Source: Sceloporus undulatus (taxonomy: Eukaryota; Chordata; Lepidosauria; Squamata; Phrynosomatidae). From it: a stretch of DNA of 64,000 nucleotides. Location: NCBI RefSeq assembly GCF_019175285.1, contig NC_056525.1:123722600-123786599 (forward strand), read 5' to 3'. Below the pieces are notes generated by a model, which was not told the origin of the DNA, made no database searches, and saw nothing but the letters and a program-made list of their open reading frames with translations. Shown one piece after another: positions 1 to 11,060 of the stretch (positions are counted from its first letter, which is position 1; each line of letters opens with the position of its first letter). A program made the position numbers and the translations under genes.

Positions 1-424
1 TATTCCAAATGCTTCATTCTATTTCATAATGTTTCATTGCAATCTTCCCCTCCAGACTACCTTTTCCAAATATTTCCCTTGCTTTCACTATGCACCTCTA
101 TCAATAACTCACACCTTTTCTAGTAGCTTGCAGTTTAATGTTCTTATTTTATTGGGACTGATAGCGCTCTTTTCCTAATTGCCTACCCCCTTTCTTTAGC
201 CACAAATCTACCGTATATACTTGCCACCCTCCCCAGCGCCATCCATAGGGCAGCAACTGCTTTCCATTCATAATTATAAGGAAAAGGGTGCTCCTCAAAA
301 TTAGAAAACATCATTGTGTGTTCTGTTATCTTTCAAAGCCTCTTACCAATGGCTTATGTATCAAATGGCACTGAAATGCTCTTTTCCATAAACTCTGTGG
401 CATGGCTATAGGCTCAACACTGTA
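1..424. other. Intergenic, nothing recognised
   Basis: No coding potential, palindrome or familiar repeat end could be made out. Base composition is AT-rich and ordinary. Confidence 0.4.
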
Positions 425-790
425 GTGAGGAGTGAAAGTTCAGCAAAACATATGAGGAGGGAGGTAAATAGTTTGTGTCTTGTGAAGGAAGTAGTGCCTT
501 CCTACAAATGGGTACAAGAACAAATCAAAGCCAGGATGACTAAATTTAGGCTGTTGTACTTTGGCCACATCATGAGAAGGCATGACTCATTAGAGAAGAT
601 GGCAATGCCCAGAAAAACAGAAAGCAGTAGGAAGAAAGGGAGATCACACACCAGATGGACAGACTCCATCAAAGATGACATTGCCTTATGTCTGCAGGAA
701 CTGAGGGCTGTTGAGGGCAGTGTGTTTTGGAGATGCCTCATTCACAAGGTCGCAAGAGATTGAAGTTGACTTGAGGGAAATTAACAATAA
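425..790 (+). mobile_element. LINE ORF2 C-terminal remnant, RTE/BovB-like
   Basis: An open stretch of about 112 codons encodes the tail of a non-LTR retrotransposon ORF2. It has the typical basic segment with YFGHIMRRHDSLEK, then a K/R-rich run, RWTDSIKDD, LQELRAVE and a final W..LIHKVA-type ending. This arrangement closes the ORF2 of RTE/BovB-type elements, which are abundant in squamates. The reverse transcriptase and endonuclease are absent, so this is a 5'-truncated copy. The A-rich end near 780-800 is its likely 3' end. The clade is assigned from memory of the family and could be a related LINE. Confidence 0.6.
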
Positions 791-804
791 CAAAGACCTT
801 TATT

Positions 805-1065
805 GCACCCCGGACTTCAGGTATGGACGAGAATGGAATGGAAGGGGCCAGGAATGCAAAGTCCCTCACTCGTTCCGTTCCCCATCTGTTCTGGAGGGGA
901 CAATTTTTGAGAACTGTTCTCAAAACTGGGGACGGATTGGGAACGGAAGGGAATGGAACGAGTGAGGGATTCTTTGTGTGCAGTAAAATGTGTCCCCCAC
1001 TCATTCCATTCCCTTCCAGGCTCATTTTGTCCCATTCTCATCCCTGCCTGGAGCCCTGTGCCATA
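805..1065. repeat. Foldback element, about 250 bp
   Basis: An inner inverted repeat pairs CCCTCACTCGTTCCGTTCCC (about 863-883) with its near complement at about 938-968. A weaker outer pair starts with CAGGTATGGACGAGAATGG near 820 and ends with CCATTCTCATCCCTGCCTG near 1032-1050. The unit has no coding content. It is probably a non-autonomous DNA transposon. Confidence 0.55.
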
Positions 1066-1439
1066 AAGTTCAAAGTGTCTTGATCTTCACAAAGCTTGGA
1101 GAGACTGGGAAGCAGATGAGATGTTAGAGATGTTGATGTAAAGGGGGTGGCATAAGACCAAAATCATTTGGGCCAATTTTGCCAGCCAGAACCAGGGAGA
1201 TATGGAAGGTGACATCTGATGACTCCATCAGCTCTCCTCTGCCTCAGGGAGGCTTCTATTGGATTTAGAGATCTAATCTCACCTATCTGGCTGCTGCAGA
1301 AAGCTTTGTCTTATTGCTTGTCATCAGGAAGTCATCCCAAGGAAACTATAAAACACAGTTTGTAGACTTACACGGTGCATTTCCTGAATAAAAGTGCCTG
1401 GCCACAGAATGATCGCCCCTCACATCATGTATTAGTTCA

Positions 1440-1625
1440 CCACTCTGCTCTCATTATATAATTTTCAATTTTAATTGTATCATGTTTAATCCTGTTTTAA
1501 GGGGGGAATTTGAGACATAATATTGAATGTGGATATTTTAATGTGTTGTGAGCCGCTTTGATTGTCTCATAACAGAAAAACGGGATAAAAATAAAAGTTT
1601 TATTATTTATTTATTTATTATTTGG
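1440..1625 (+). mobile_element. LINE/SINE 3' tail (L2-like)
   Basis: The stretch runs through TTGTGAGCCGCTTTGATTG to ACGGGATAAAAATAAAAG and a (TTTA)n tail. Related 'aagccgc...cgggatataaat' tails occur at 10640-10770 and 22418-22490, and inverted at 42245-42345. Confidence 0.5.
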
Positions 1626-2181
1626 GGTAATACACCATGATGCTGTGCTACCACAACAAAAAAGGGAGGGGAAATATTACAAATACATTTTTAAACAAGT
1701 ATTCCATACTCTACGCCAAACTATTGGTTTGTTTTTGTATTTTCAGAAACTGATGTGAAGAGTCTGTAAAGCATGTTCCAAGCTAGTTCTTTACCCAACA
1801 ACTCCACCAGAATGGAAATGTTTTATAAAGGCAGAGGGAGGAGTTGCAGGGAGTTAAATGGGAGGACATAACCTCATTTCTGTTGTCAGCAAACACCAGA
1901 AATGGCACATCCATGACAGAAATTATTTCAGGCAGGTTTTGAAAGGAATCACAGCAATCTGAGTTACTTGTCAGAACCCCTTCATTCATTTATTCATTTG
2001 GGGTTCTGTCATGATGAGGTAAAGAGTTTAGATTAAGTCATCTAAGTTAGTAATTAGTTACAAGCACATTGATGATACGTACATACAACCTTCACCTTGT
2101 TGTATGATGTGTTGGAATGTTTGAAGGCGGTGTCTTAGGAGTGGCAGACTGTTTAAAGCTGCTGATCATATTTAGTAGTGA

Positions 2182-2210
2182 ACACACACACACACATATA
2201 TATATATATT
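2182..2210. repeat. (CA)n-(TA)n microsatellite
   Basis: A short dinucleotide run shifts from ACAC to ATAT. Confidence 0.8.
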
Positions 2211-2323
2211 CTCATATATAAATATAAATCTTAGGGTGTTAGCAATATATGTATGTATTAAATAAAGGTATGTATCTGTAGGACTCAATTGGAAAAGCAT
2301 TATGGGAAATGCCCATCTGCGGC

Positions 2324-2325
<2 letters not shown>

Positions 2326-2369
<44 letters not shown>

Positions 2370-2450
2370 CTTTATTTATAACGTGCTGTAAATTTACACA
2401 GTGCTGTACTGTACATACAATCTTTTTAATTGGACGGTTCCCTGCCCTGA
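2326..2450 (-). mobile_element. Retroelement 3' end with (ATT)n tail, inverted
   Basis: A long (ATT)n run is followed by CTTTATTTATAACGTGCTGTAAATTTACACAGTGC and an 'acatacaatcttttaatt.gacgg' stretch. The same order recurs at 17488-17600, so this is one repeat family inserted with its tail to the left. Confidence 0.6.
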
Positions 2451-3089
2451 TTTGTAATTGAATGTGTCACGTAAGCAGAACATAGGCTAACAGGACAAAG
2501 AATCCTTCACACCCTGAGAAAGATTTACGACTGAGAGAGGTTCCACAGATACAAGTCATCAATTAAGGCATCAATAGCTTTCCCAAGACAGAGGATGTCC
2601 GGAGACCGCATTGGGTTGCTTTGATGTAGGGTTTCAACCTCCACTGGGGGGGGGGGGTGAACTGGAAAAACCATCTGAGAGGGAAAGGGAAAAAAGGTGG
2701 GAGTTAGTGGTCGGTTTAAATTAAGGCTCCCTTTTTGTGTGCTTCAGATTCTGCAAAGACATGGTCCTGGGTGCTTCTACATTATCTTTTACAATAAACT
2801 TCTTGTTTTACATTAGTTTGTTGTGGATTTTTGGTCAGAGCAATCCCAAGTCTCACAACTAATGGGTGTGATTTACCCCTTGAAATGCCACAGTTCTCTG
2901 GTATGGATTCCCCCAGTTATTCAGACACATTCTAAATATAATTAACTTTTCACAGCTGTTAATAGTCTATGCACTGTAATGTGCCATGCCACTCTTATTT
3001 AGTTCTCCAATGCACAGTTTGTGTTTATCTCCCGACTCCGGTCCATACTCAGTGATGGCTAGGAAAACCCATTCATTTACAATTGCTTT

Positions 3090-3500
3090 CAGTAGCATGA
3101 TGTTCCAGGTTGATTAATTTCACCGGGACTTCAGAAGGGAATGTAGATGCAGTGTCAGAGGAGTGCCATGATGCCACCTGCTGTGTGGTGTGGTGAGCAC
3201 CATCATGCTGTCCTGAGGGCAGAGTCAGAGCATATGTCATGTGGACACTACGCCCTGACTCCGCCTCCAGGCTAGCCTTAATGGCCAGTCTGTACAGCCC
3301 TATCTGAAATAAATAGGTTGGCAGCATGAGCTTTCATAGATTTAAGTCTACTTTCTCAGATGCATTTGAGGAAGTAGAACTAAGTCCATGAAAGCTCATG
3401 CTGCCAATTTCTCTGTTTCAGTTACTCTCAAAGGTGCTACAAGATCTCTGTACACACTCATTCTACAGATTAATATGGCTATATCTTTGAATTGTATATC
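3090..3500. repeat. Palindromic interspersed repeat, copy 1
   Basis: The centre at about 3330-3420 is an inverted repeat: 'gcatgagctttcatag...cagatgcatttgagg' faces 'aagtagaac...tccatgaaagctcatgctgcc'. The right arm continues to GTGCTACAAGATCTCTGTAC and an 'actaatatggctat' end. It matches the repeat family that also leaves fragments near 40290-40330 and 41590-41670. The transposon class was not determined. Confidence 0.55.
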
Positions 3501-4054
3501 TGGATATGTTTACTGAGTAAGTTATCCCTGTCTAGGAAAGGCAATAGTTAGCTGATAACTAAAGCTGGCCCGGGGCACCCTGAGCCAGGCAATCTACCTC
3601 CAGGGTCAGGGACAGGTCTACTACAGGACAACTCACACACTCCTCTCTTAGGGGAATGCAACCAGAGGCATTATCACATTATAGTTAACCAGTTCTTGGA
3701 CCGAAGAACCACCACTTCATAGAGTTTGCATCTTATCGGGATTCAGCTTCATTTATCTCTAAACCATTTTAGACAATACTTTCCCTGCAAAGGCTGTGGT
3801 TAGTAAACTTCTATTTGCTTATAAACAGCTGTACCTTCTGCTTCAACGTTCTCCAATTTCTTCTGTCTGCAAGCCTCTTCTCTCCTTATGTATATACCTG
3901 TAACCAAGCACAATAGTTAATGCATCTGATGAAATTAGGGGAGTCGTATGAAAAAAGATGAGAGCCAGCTTGATGCATCAGCTACAGCCAGGTGTCACTA
4001 GACTACAGATGCCTCCACCACATCAGTGGCAGTGGGTGTCTCTCATGTCAGTAG

Positions 4055-4190
4055 AACAATGACTCCTGTTGTTGTTGTGTGCTGCCCTCAAGTCAGTCTT
4101 GACTCCTGAAGACCTTGTGGATGAGACATCTCTAAGCCCCTCTATACCCCACTGCTTTGCTTAGGAGGACCTTAACCTCCCTGTAAGGAA
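4055..4190 (-). mobile_element. tRNA-derived SINE, partial, inverted
   Basis: It begins GTTGTTGTTGTGTGCTGCCC and TCAAGTCAGTCTTGACTCC, the reversed tail ('gaaggcacacaacaacaa') of the lizard-type SINE seen complete elsewhere in this window. Confidence 0.5.
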
Positions 4191-4365
4191 TGCCTCTTAT
4201 TTTAAGGGTTGGAAAGCTTATCCTGTATTAATCAGTAAATGGGATGCCAAAAGTGCTGTATTTTGGGTTACAGGACTGACATGCAGCTCTCAGATTATAA
4301 ACAAGCAGGGCATTCATTTTTCTGAGTAACACACTTGGCTTGGCAGAATTATTATATTGGTATGT

Positions 4366-4612
4366 AGAGAGATCTTGTAGCATTTTTGAGACTGAAAGAA
4401 ATTAGTTGGCAGCATGAGCTTTTGTAGACTTAAGTTTACTTCCTCAGATGCATTTGCCACCAAATGCACCTGAGGAAGTAGATTTGAGTATGAAAACTCA
4501 TGCTGCCAACTACTTCTTTTCAGTTATTCTCAAAGGTGCTACAAGATCTTTCTGCACATTAATTCTGCAGACTAATGTGGCTATATCTTTGAATTCTGTT
4601 ATATTATTTATT
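4366..4612. repeat. Palindromic interspersed repeat, copy 2
   Basis: Left arm 'gatcttgtagcatttttgag...ggcagcatgagc' (4370-4452) is inverted at 4465-4560 ('aactcatgctgcc...ggtgctacaagatc'). It is the same family and head-to-head layout as the copy at 3090-3500. Confidence 0.65.
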
Positions 4613-5364
4613 TATATCATCACTCATTAAAAGAATAAAATGCAAAAGAAGGAAAATTCCTCCTCTCACCATGGATGCTAGCCTGTCATCGCAATAGTTC
4701 CAGGGCTATGAGTGAGTTCCTATGGGACTTTACATCTCATGGTAGCCTGAAACTCTCCCAAGAGAGGCTCTCTTTTTGCAAGGCTTCAGGTGGGCTTCAT
4801 ACAGGCCTGCCTCATGTGTAAGAGAATAAGATTGCAAGGCTTCCAAATCAGCTTCTCTCTGTATTAGTCAATTACTGATTTGCTAATTGAGGGGGGGGAA
4901 ATGTACACAGGGACACCTGATAACCTACTGTACTTTGCAACTTGATTGTAAATGGTAACACCTAGACTAGAGAAGGAAGATGTTGGGGTATGATTGGCAG
5001 CTTAAAACCAACAGTCCTGTGGCAGCTGAAATGGAGGACATAATGAAAGAAAAGCTAAAAAAAATAGAAATGTAAATCCATGTTTCTTAACCAAGCTTAA
5101 CATGAAGGACAATCAAGTACAAATGGAGGACATGACCAAAGAAAAGTCAGAAACACCATATATAAATCTCTGCTTCTTAGCCAAGTTTGAAATGGAGGAC
5201 ATTCAAGGAAAATGTAGAACATATGCAAACAAAAAGGAGGGCCTGACCAAAACAAACCCTAAAAAAGTACTCATAAAATATAAGATACGTGCTTTTTAGC
5301 CCTACTCCAAATGGCGGACATCTTGGAATCCCTCCTGCACAAAAGGTCACAAAATGCAGGACAG

Positions 5365-5552
5365 GTTCTGGAAAAGGAGGTGGAGGATTTCATTGAAACC
5401 CACTGGGTGACCTTGGGCCAGTCACACTCTCTCAGCCTCAGAGGATAGCAATGGCAAACACCTCTCTGAGGAAATTTGCCAAGAACACTCTATGACAGAT
5501 AGGGTCGCTAGAAGACAGAAACAACTCGAAGGCACACAAACTACAAAGCTTA
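5365..5552 (+). mobile_element. Lizard-type tRNA-derived SINE
   Basis: It carries the family body CTGGGTGACCTTGGGCCAGT, CTCTCAGCCTCAGAGGA, TTTGCCAAGAACACTC and the tail TCGAAGGCACACAAACTA. The tRNA-like head is not clear here. Confidence 0.65.
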
Positions 5553-5834
5553 GCTTGTGAATTTTGGCTGGCCCAAGAAATGTTATCACTGTTTTGTGTG
5601 TTTTTATTGATGTCATTGTGGTTTGCTATATGGCCAGCAACAGCCAACCCTAGGATACATTAAGAAGAGGGAGACACTCCTTTGCCACCGCTTTGGGTCT
5701 TTTGCAGACTGGTGGCTGCAACAAGACCATTTGGGGGGTTCAAGATAATTGCATACTAAATGCATCTGAGGAAGTAGACTGAAGTGGGATGTACTACAAC
5801 AAATGACAGTACTTGGCCACAGAGAATCATAGGT

Positions 5835-6090
5835 GAATACTTGCCTGTAGGGAATCATTGGGGAATAGTTGCCCATAGGGAATTATTGGAGAATACTTGC
5901 CCATAGGGAAACATAGGGGAATTCTTGCCCATAGGGACTCACTGGAGAATGCTTGCCCATAGGGAATCATTGGAGAATACTTGCCCATAGGGAAACATAG
6001 GAGAATACTTGCCCATAGGGAATCACTGGAGAATGCTTGCCCATAGGGAATCACTGGAGAATGCTTGCCCATAGGGAATTATTGGAGAAT
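5835..6090. repeat. 28-bp tandem minisatellite
   Basis: About nine units of 28 bp with consensus GAATACTTGCCCATAGGGAA plus TCATTGGA. Unit starts at 5835, 5863, 5891 and 5919 confirm the period. A partly inverted copy follows at 6091-6155 ('attccctatgggcaagtatt'). Confidence 0.9.
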
Positions 6091-6159
6091 AGTTGCAAGT
6101 ATCCCAATGATTCCCTATGGGCAAGTATTCCCAAAGATTCTCTATGGACAACTATTTTT

Positions 6160-6850
6160 AATAACTAAGGACCAAAACACACTGCATAAATAATCCAGTT
6201 TGTGACCACTTTAACTCTTCTGGCTTAGTGCTAGGGATCCTGGGATTGTAGTTGTTGTGGCACCAGGCAGCTCTTTCTGATCGAGAAGGCTCAATGTCTC
6301 CAAAACTACCATTCCCAGGGTTCCCTACACTAAGCCAGAAGAGTTAAAGTGGTCACAAACTGGATTATTTCTGCAGTGTGTCTTGGACCCAACTCAGGCT
6401 GCATCTTCACTCCAGACAAATCCAGTTTCATACCGTTTTAACTGCCATGGCCCAGTGCTATGAAATCTTGGGAATGTAGTTTCTTGTCACACCAGAGTTT
6501 GCTGAGAGAGAAGGTTAAATGTCTCCGAACATAGAATTCCCAGAATTCCCTAGCACTGAGCCAGGCAGTTAAAGGGCGTCAAAACTGGATTTATTTCTGC
6601 AGTGCGGTTGCAGCCCAGACGTTTGTATCTGGTACAAAGCTTCCAGGACCCCCTTCATGTCAAATAAGTATCTTAAAAGTATTCAGAGGACTGAAAGGTT
6701 CTTTGGTTCTTTTAATGGTAATTTAGAGAGTTGAAATAAGTTACAATTATTTTTTATTTCAATATATGTTGTTCATTTGCAAAGATCCACCATTTTAACA
6801 TTATGGGAACTTTCCGGAATTGTGACGAATATTGGGTGATAACCTGGGGG
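6160..6850. mobile_element. Composite MITE block, two foldback units
   Basis: A palindromic unit at about 6168-6395 has ends 'ataatccagtttgtgaccactttaac' and the inverse before CTGCAGTGTGTCTTGGACC. A second related unit follows (about 6397-6610), then a non-palindromic arm to about 6850 with CCCCCTTCATGTCAAATAAG. The same order of parts is present at 50160-50816, so these are two copies of one larger element. Confidence 0.65.
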
Positions 6851-6904
6851 GAATAATAAGGAGGCATATGTATTAGTGACTTTATAGAACAAGGCAAGAA
6901 GAAG

Positions 6905-8400
6905 GAAGATGATAATAAATAATAAAATCTTTATTTCATCGCCCTTCCAAGAAGATCAGGGCGGCTTACAACAGTGCAAAGTGCACACAAAATCAAAGTT
7001 AAAAGCACATAAACATCAATATACAAACTAAAGCAACAATAAAAGCCCCATAGCCCGTCCTCATGGCACGGAAGAGGAGGGAGGCCCACAGGATCTTAAT
7101 CGGGGAATGCCTCTGCTTAAATAGGAAGGTCTTGAGACCTTCCTAAATTGGGCCAGGTGTAGTGAGCGAGCTCGGTGGGCAGCGTGTTCCAAAGGGCTGG
7201 GGCAGCTGTAGAAACGGCCCTTCTAGAAGTAGAAGCTAACCTAGCCCCAGGCACCTTCAGCGTTGCTGCCCAGATTTCTGAGGGTGCGAGGCGGATTGTA
7301 TGGGGAGAGGCGGGTCCTTTAGGTATCCTGGGCCCAAGCCATTAGGGCTTTGTATGGTAATAACCAACGCCTTATATGGATCGGAAGCGATGGGCAGCCA
7401 GTGAAGGTCTTTAAGTACAGGGTTATGTGGCTGGTCCTGGATCGCCAGTGACCAGCCGGGCTGCCCTATTCTGTACCATTTGGAGCTTCCGAGTTGGTAT
7501 AAGGGTTGCCCCATGTGAGTACATTGCCGAAGTCCAGTCTCGAAGTTACAGAGCGGTAACCACAGTTTCTATGTCCTCCGGTCAGGTTGGGGCAGCTGGC
7601 GAATCAGCGGAGCTTGATTAACAAGTGCTCTTGACCGTCCTTCACCTGAGCAGTCAGATGAAGCGACGAATCCAAGAAGCCACCCCCAAATGCGCACGGA
7701 GTCCTTCACTGGAGCGTGACCCCGTTCAGGACAGGTGGAACCACCGCCATTCCCGGACCGGGGGAACTATCACTAGTACCTCCGTTTTCTCTGGATTCAG
7801 TTTGGGTCGGTTTTTCCTCATCCAGCCCATTACTGACTTCCAGACAGGCCACGAGAGGAGAGACGCCATCCCGGTCACTGCATCAGTCGGAGCATTAGAG
7901 AAAACATCTGGGTGTCATCACTTCGCGTTATGATTAACCCCGCGCCCCATGTCTCCGGATGATCTCTCCCAGCGGTTCATGTAAGATTAAATAGCAGGGA
8001 GACAGAAATGGCTCCTTGGGGACCCCCAGTTTTAAGGGCCCGCTCGCTGGGCACACGTCTCCCCGCTGCCCCATTCTGGATCTCTCCCAGAGAGGTAGGA
8101 CCGCGAACCACTGGAGCGCAGTGCCCCGATTCCCACCTCTGCCAGGCGCCCCAGAAGGATACCTGGTCTATGGTATCGAAGCCGCTGGAGTGTCCAAGAG
8201 CACCAACAGGGCACACGCTTCCCCGGTCAGCGCTCAGACGAGATCATCGACCAAGGCGGACCATCGCCGTCTCAACCCCGTGACCCGCCCGGAAGCCAGT
8301 TTGAAATGGATTCAGATAATCCGTTTAATCCAAGACCGTCTGAACGGATTCGTTCGTTCTCTGGCCAATCTGTAGTTAGATCAGTAAAGCCTAATGTCCC
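6905..8400 (-). mobile_element. L2-clade LINE, RT domain to 3' end, decayed
   Basis: Read on the - strand, scattered frames give pieces of a reverse transcriptase: a FQTGF-type block at the start, a TIDQVSFWG-like block, SVSLLFNL, WMRKNRPKLNPEKTEV, and near the end VLKDLHWLPIASDPYKALV followed by GLGPGYLKD. These blocks in this order mark an L2/CR1-group ORF2. The 3' end is at the left with the reversed 'gggcgatgaaataaag' tail and (AATAAT)n near 6915. Many frame changes show an old copy with no function. Confidence 0.7.
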
Positions 8401-8868
8401 ATGACTCACAACAGAACCATTTTAACATATCAGCCTGCTGAAACAAAGAGATGGGAGAGCCGGAGTGGATGTGCATTGGGCTCAGCCCAGATACCCACCA
8501 TCCTGGACTATTTGGTACACACAGAAACCGCGTTCAAAAAATTAAGTGATCTGCAAGCCTACTCATCTGTTCTAGAATGGTTAGAAAGAGTAGCTGCCTT
8601 TTTATCTCTCATATCAAAACTGCATGGGTTTTTAAAACAGACTCTTAACCGTCCTTCATCAGGCTGAAGTATATGCAGAGGTCTTATGAGATTACAGCTG
8701 TAGAGAACATGCTTGAACTACTTAATAATATCAGCCCACTGTTACACTTTTTCTCTGTCCTCAGTTTTCCATCAGTGTTTACATGGAATATCACTTATAA
8801 CTTTAATTAAAAACAGGATAATTATATACTACATAGTATACACTATGTAATTACTTTATATACTATCT
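8401..8868. other. Intergenic, nothing recognised
   Basis: An open frame at 8401-8667 resembles nothing known and has no gene context. A small AT-rich palindrome, TACATAGTATACACTATGTA, lies near 8830-8850. Confidence 0.35.
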
Positions 8869-8869
8869 A

Positions 8870-9092
8870 GACAGCCAGTGTGGGTTGTTATCATTTGCGC
8901 ACTGACGATGGCTCCCAAATCCCTGCCTAGGCATATAATCTCACTGGGTGATCTTGGGCAAGTCACACACTCTCAGCCTCAGCGAACAAGCAATGACAAA
9001 CCCTCTCTGAAGAAACTTGCCCAAAAAACACCCTGAGAGGGTTGCCATAAGTCGGAAATGGCTTGAAGGCACCGACAAGTCAAAAAACTATA
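8870..9092 (+). mobile_element. Lizard-type tRNA-derived SINE
   Basis: It contains ACTGGGTGATCTTGGGCAAG, ACTCTCAGCCTCAG, CCCTGAGAGGGTTGCCATAA and the tail CTTGAAGGCACCGACAA. A further partial copy lies at 9425-9545. Confidence 0.65.
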
Positions 9093-9751
9093 TACCCCAA
9101 AAGATCCATGCAAACATGAGAATATGCAGACTTACTTTTGTTCCACTGAGTTTGATGGATGTTTCCCATAAGTATATAAGGAAAGCTGTTACGTGACAGT
9201 AAACCTTCTGAAGTTGTCTTCTAGTCGACCCTTTCTAGGATCAGGCTTCATCCTAACCTGCAGCGAATGAATGATGGTAACAGTGATTAAGCAATGCGTA
9301 TATGGTTCTTCTGAAATTCAGAGAATCTCAAGAAACAGTGTTTCTGTAAGCCTTACAAGCAGAGTCCTCACAGATGGGCCACCAGTTTCCTAACCACATT
9401 AAGATGTGGCTGGTGTCAAGACTACCAAGACAAGAGCAATGGCAAACCCCCTCTGAAGAAAAACTTGCCAAGAAAAACCCTATGAAGTTTGGCTGGGTCG
9501 CCATGATTAGGAATGATATGAAGGCACACACAACATCAAGCAGCATTTGATGGATCCCACTCTAATTAACAGACCAGTTCTCTAGGATGTTTATTATTCC
9601 TGGTCCAGGGTGTACCAAGGACTGACCCTGCTTGCTTCCAAGATCAGAGGGGGCCTGGTGCCTTTGGGGAACAGTGTGTGATAACTTGGGGGGCTGCGTT
9701 AGAAGGTTTCCGAGGGCTGGCCACAGCATAGTGTTCTGAGTGTTGATCCTA

Positions 9752-9875
9752 GAGTTGGAAAGGACCCAAAATGGGTCCATCCAGCCCAACCCTTTTTTTG
9801 CCATGCAGGAACTCCCTCTCAAAGCATCCCCATTGACCAGGGTCCACCCAGCCCTGCTTAAGTACGGGACATAGG
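9752..9875 (-). mobile_element. CR1 LINE 3' fragment
   Basis: The text 'agagttggaaaggacccaaaatgggtccatccagcccaaccc...gccatgcaggaactccc' is the reversed CR1 3' region seen more fully at 12310-12850 and 43165-43345. Confidence 0.55.
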
Positions 9876-9949
9876 AGTACTAATTTAAATGAGAGCATTT
9901 TGTACTCCCTATAGAAAAACCATATCTCTAGGGAACCATATGGAATCCT

Positions 9950-10078
9950 CTTTGTCTACTCCTTGCTATGGAATTCTGGGAGTTTGGAGTTTGTTGTGGG
10001 CCCGAGCGGAGGCAAGCTCCGCTCTGGTCCACAACAAACTCCAACTCCCAGAATCCATAGCAAGGAGCTAGACAAAGA
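9950..10078. repeat. Near-perfect hairpin, about 49-nt arms
   Basis: The left arm (9950-9999) and the right arm (10028-10078) are reverse complements with about three single-base differences, e.g. CTCCTTGCTATGG against CCATAGCAAGGAG. Inside the loop GAGCGGA faces TCCGCTC. It lies directly beside the ARPC5-like exon. It is probably a young foldback MITE. Confidence 0.8.
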
Positions 10079-10158
10079 GTTTAAAGGCGGTACCCAAGTG
10101 TGGCTGCATCCCTAGGGCTCCAAATCCAACCCCAATCCCCGCCAGAGGAAGGATATTG

Positions 10159-10302
10159 CTGATGCAGGAGTCCACCTCGCCCCTCGTCTGGCCTGCCTGC
10201 CCTTCCCCGCCCCCTCCTCCTCCTCGTCCACGAACTTGTTTCGTCGTACTCGTCGACGTCCACCCGGCGGAACGAGAAGAGGAGACGGTGTGCTTTCGCC
10301 AT
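10159..10302 (-). pseudogene. ARPC5: ARPC5 exon 1-like pseudogene fragment
   Basis: ARPC5 is the 16-kDa subunit of the Arp2/3 complex that nucleates branched actin in the cytoplasm. From an ATG at 10302 the - strand gives MAK, then FRRVDVDEYDE; other frames give NKFVDEEEEG and GEVDSC. These match the ARPC5 N terminus in order. About six one-base insertions or deletions separate the frames, and the place where the exon 1 donor should be reads CATCAGCAATATCC without GT. Exons 2-4 were not found in 1-10158. It looks like a genomic copy of exon 1 with its promoter, since the CpG-rich upstream DNA came along, rather than a spliced retrocopy. The nearby TOR3A and ABL2 exons are intact, so widespread sequencing error is unlikely. 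A real but mis-assembled ARPC5 exon 1 is the main alternative. Confidence 0.7.
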
Positions 10303-10490
10303 GGCTGCACTGCGCCCACAAAGAGGCAGGATTCGAAGGAAGCCAGGACCACGCCCACCCAGCGATGGGAGGGGGAGGACTAACTGCGCATGCGCCGCAA
10401 GGGAAAGGCCTGTGGGACCGACGGGACTGACAAGCCTAGCTAATGCCCGGCAGCGGCATGCGCACTCTGCTGCGCGTTATGTTCGCTGCT
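10303..10490 (-). promoter_or_regulatory. CpG-rich promoter-like block with NRF1 site
   Basis: The block is dense in CpG against AT-rich neighbours. It holds a perfect NRF1-type GCGCATGCGC at 10386-10395 and a second GGCATGCGCAC near 10455. Its position just upstream of the ARPC5-like ATG suggests it is the copied ARPC5 promoter. Activity is unknown. Confidence 0.5.
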
Positions 10491-10499
10491 GAGTGAGAA

Positions 10500-10640
10500 T
10501 CATAATAAACAACAAAGACACTGACTCAATAATAACAACACAATATTAATTATTAATAACAAGGATAATTAATCAAATAATAACAAACAAAAAAAATAAT
10601 CAATTATAAATAATATTAATAATAAAGAATAATAATAAAT
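10500..10640. repeat. AAT-rich low-complexity tract
   Basis: It is made of AATAAT, AATAAC and ATTAAT runs. Confidence 0.75.
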
Positions 10641-10770
10641 GCTTCTTTGATTGTCAGGGCAAGGGAAATGTCTAATTGACAATTCTAAGCCGCTATGAAA
10701 GCTTTTGGTGAAGGGCGGGGTGGTAGAAATAGTCTAAATAAAATTAAAACAAACAATAAATACAGGCAGA
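10640..10770 (+). mobile_element. LINE/SINE 3' tail
   Basis: It contains TTCTAAGCCGCTATGAAAGC, GAAGGGCGGGG and a 'taaataaaat' tail, like the retroelement tails at 1440-1625 and 22418-22490. Confidence 0.45.
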
Positions 10771-10847
10771 CATGGAAAGATCACGCAGAACAGAAGAGAA
10801 AGGTCTTCCTGAGCCCTGTGTTTTGACATTCAGTTTCTTAACTTAGG

Positions 10848-11060
10848 GGCTGTCCACACTGCTGGACTAATCCAGTTTGACACACTTTACCTGCCATGCC
10901 CAGTGCTAGGAATTTTGGGAGTTTTAGTTTTTGTGAGTTTTTCTGTCAGGGAGCTCTGGTGCCATCATAAACTACAGTTCCCAGGATTCCACAGTACTGA
11001 GCCATAGCAATTAAAGCGGTGTCAACATAGAGTAAACCTGCAATGTGGATGCAGCCGTAG
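10848..11060. mobile_element. Palindromic MITE, CTGCAG-type
   Basis: The ends 'ctgtccacactgctggactaatccag' and 'caatgtggatgcagcc' flank a foldback in which 'cagtgctagga' faces 'cagtactgag' and AGCTCTGGTGCC sits in the middle. It is the same family as 18298-18498. Confidence 0.65.

Noticed and set aside
5835-6090. CRISPR-like array
   Set aside because: The 28-bp units are contiguous with no unique spacers, and the genome is eukaryotic; it is a minisatellite.
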